Below are positions 63,347-64,000 of a DNA stretch of 64,000 bases, piece by piece. The translations under genes and the position numbers were made by a program. This stretch comes from Pseudonocardia terrae (GTDB lineage Bacteria > Actinomycetota > Actinomycetes > Mycobacteriales > Pseudonocardiaceae), in contig NZ_JAJTTE010000001.1 in assembly GCF_021343995.1 (NCBI RefSeq), positions 124,001-188,000 of the forward strand, read 5' to 3'. A model generated the notes under the pieces. The model saw only the letters and a program-made list of their open reading frames with translations. It ran no database searches and had not been told where the DNA came from. The number at the start of each line of letters is the position of its first letter. Position 1 is the stretch's first letter.

Positions 63347-64000
63347 GGCAGGGGTCCGGGCGGCGGGCGCGGCACCCGGATCGCGGGCCGCCTCGCGGCC
63401 CAGGGCGCGCCGCACCAGCAGCAGCCCGACGAGCAGGATCACGGCCCCCGCCACGATCCCGAAGGGCAGCTGGTAGGCGCGGAAGTTGAAGTCCGCCCCG
63501 GTGGGCGGGACCATCACCGCGATCACCGCCGAGGCGGCCAGGGCGAAGCGCCGGTAGCGCGGCATCCCGCGGGTGGCGGCGAGCGGGATCGCGGCCCACA
63601 GCAGGTACCAGGGGTGCACCACCGGCCCCAGCAGCACGACGGCACCCAGCCCGGCGCCCACGCCCGTCACCGGGTCGACCCGGCCCTTGAGGCACAGCCA
63701 CAGCAGCCAGCCGCAGGCCGCGGCCGCAGCGAGCCCGCCCAGCCCGCGGGTGAGGGTGAGCGTGGTGTCCGTGTGGTCGCCGAGACCGGCGAGGATGCCG
63801 AGCTGCCCGGAGAGCTGGCCGAGGTCGGTGGACAACGACATCCAGCTGCGGATCGAGTTCGCCGTGCCCTGGGTGGAGATCCAGCCGAACCCCAGGCCGG
63901 TGCCGAAGCCGAGCACGGCGTAGACCGCCACGGCCACGCCGGCGAGGGCGCCGGCCGCCACCGCGACGTCGCGCACCCGCCCGCCCCACCGCCGGGCCAG
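63344..64000 (-). CDS. mptB: alpha-(1->6)-mannosyltransferase MptB, C-terminal part
   Basis: The last 218 residues of a membrane glycosyltransferase; the window edge cuts it. Visible are a membrane helix (VAVAAGALAGVAVAVYAVLG), a short outside loop (WMSLSTDLGQLSGQLG), then alternating helices with GPVVHPWYLLWAAIPLAAT, the conserved HPWYLLW motif of the MptA/MptB GT-C family. MptB makes the alpha-1,6-mannan core of lipomannan in mycobacteria and corynebacteria. The assignment to MptB over MptA rests on its position beside the ABC-2 pair, recalled from mycobacteria. Confidence 0.8.
   Translation of the reverse strand: MARRWGGRVRDVAVAAGALAGVAVAVYAVLGFGTGLGFGWISTQGTANSIRSWMSLSTDLGQLSGQLGILAGLGDHTDTTLTLTRGLGGLAAAAACGWLLWLCLKGRVDPVTGVGAGLGAVVLLGPVVHPWYLLWAAIPLAATRGMPRYRRFALAASAVIAVMVPPTGADFNFRAYQLPFGIVAGAVILLVGLLLVRRALGREAARDPGAAPAARTPA

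Overview
The window comes from a high-GC actinobacterium. GTG starts are as common as ATG, most operon junctions are 1-4 base overlaps (GTGA, ATGA, TTGA, TGATG), and there are clear orthologues of actinobacterial signature genes: BldD, mIHF, RbpA, WhiA, OpcA, MptB and a helicase-less PriA. As I remember it, the gene order is broadly that of the Mycobacterium tuberculosis pyrR-mptB segment and the Streptomyces uvrC-whiA-gap-pgk-tpi / tkt-tal-zwf-opcA-pgl segment. Protein sequences and the extra BldD and CYP102-type genes suggest a Pseudonocardiales member, perhaps Pseudonocardia; this taxonomic call is inference.

Layout. 1-1.8 kb: end of an alpha/beta hydrolase, tesB, and bldD on the opposite strand. 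2.3-10.7 kb: the UMP operon pyrR-pyrB-pyrC-carA-carB-pyrF, preceded by a PyrR-type RNA hairpin that buries the pyrR ribosome binding site. 10.9-19 kb: a receiver-only response regulator, mihF-gmk-rpoZ-coaBC, a secreted SH3-like protein on the minus strand, metK-priA and def-fmt. 20-27 kb: rsmB and the riboflavin cluster rpe-ribD-ribE-ribBA-ribH with a PH-domain membrane protein. 27.3-29 kb: a HAD-like protein and a DUF2786 protein. 29.1-38.3 kb: uvrC-rapZ-yvcK-whiA, then lower glycolysis gap-pgk-tpiA, secG and rbpA. 38.4-46.8 kb: the most accessory-looking part, with a CYP102-type self-sufficient P450 coupled to an uncharacterised membrane protein, a divergent TrpB2, a flippase-like membrane protein, purT and a VOC protein. 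46.9-55.7 kb: NYN protein and the pentose phosphate operon tkt-tal-pgi-like-zwf-opcA-pgl on the minus strand. 56-64 kb: ctaB and ctaA for haem A, an S9 peptidase, an MFS transporter, an ABC-2 exporter and the C-terminal part of mptB.

The genes are mostly core metabolism: pyrimidine, riboflavin, CoA, SAM, glycolysis, pentose phosphate and haem A synthesis. Mixed in are regulators of development and transcription (BldD, WhiA, mIHF, RbpA, omega). No rRNA, tRNA, CRISPR array, IS element or prophage was recognised. No wholly new system stands out. The items most worth a second look are the P450/membrane-protein pair, the degenerate Pgi-like gene inside the pentose phosphate operon, the low-complexity N-terminus of RsmB, and several repeat or palindrome elements between genes.
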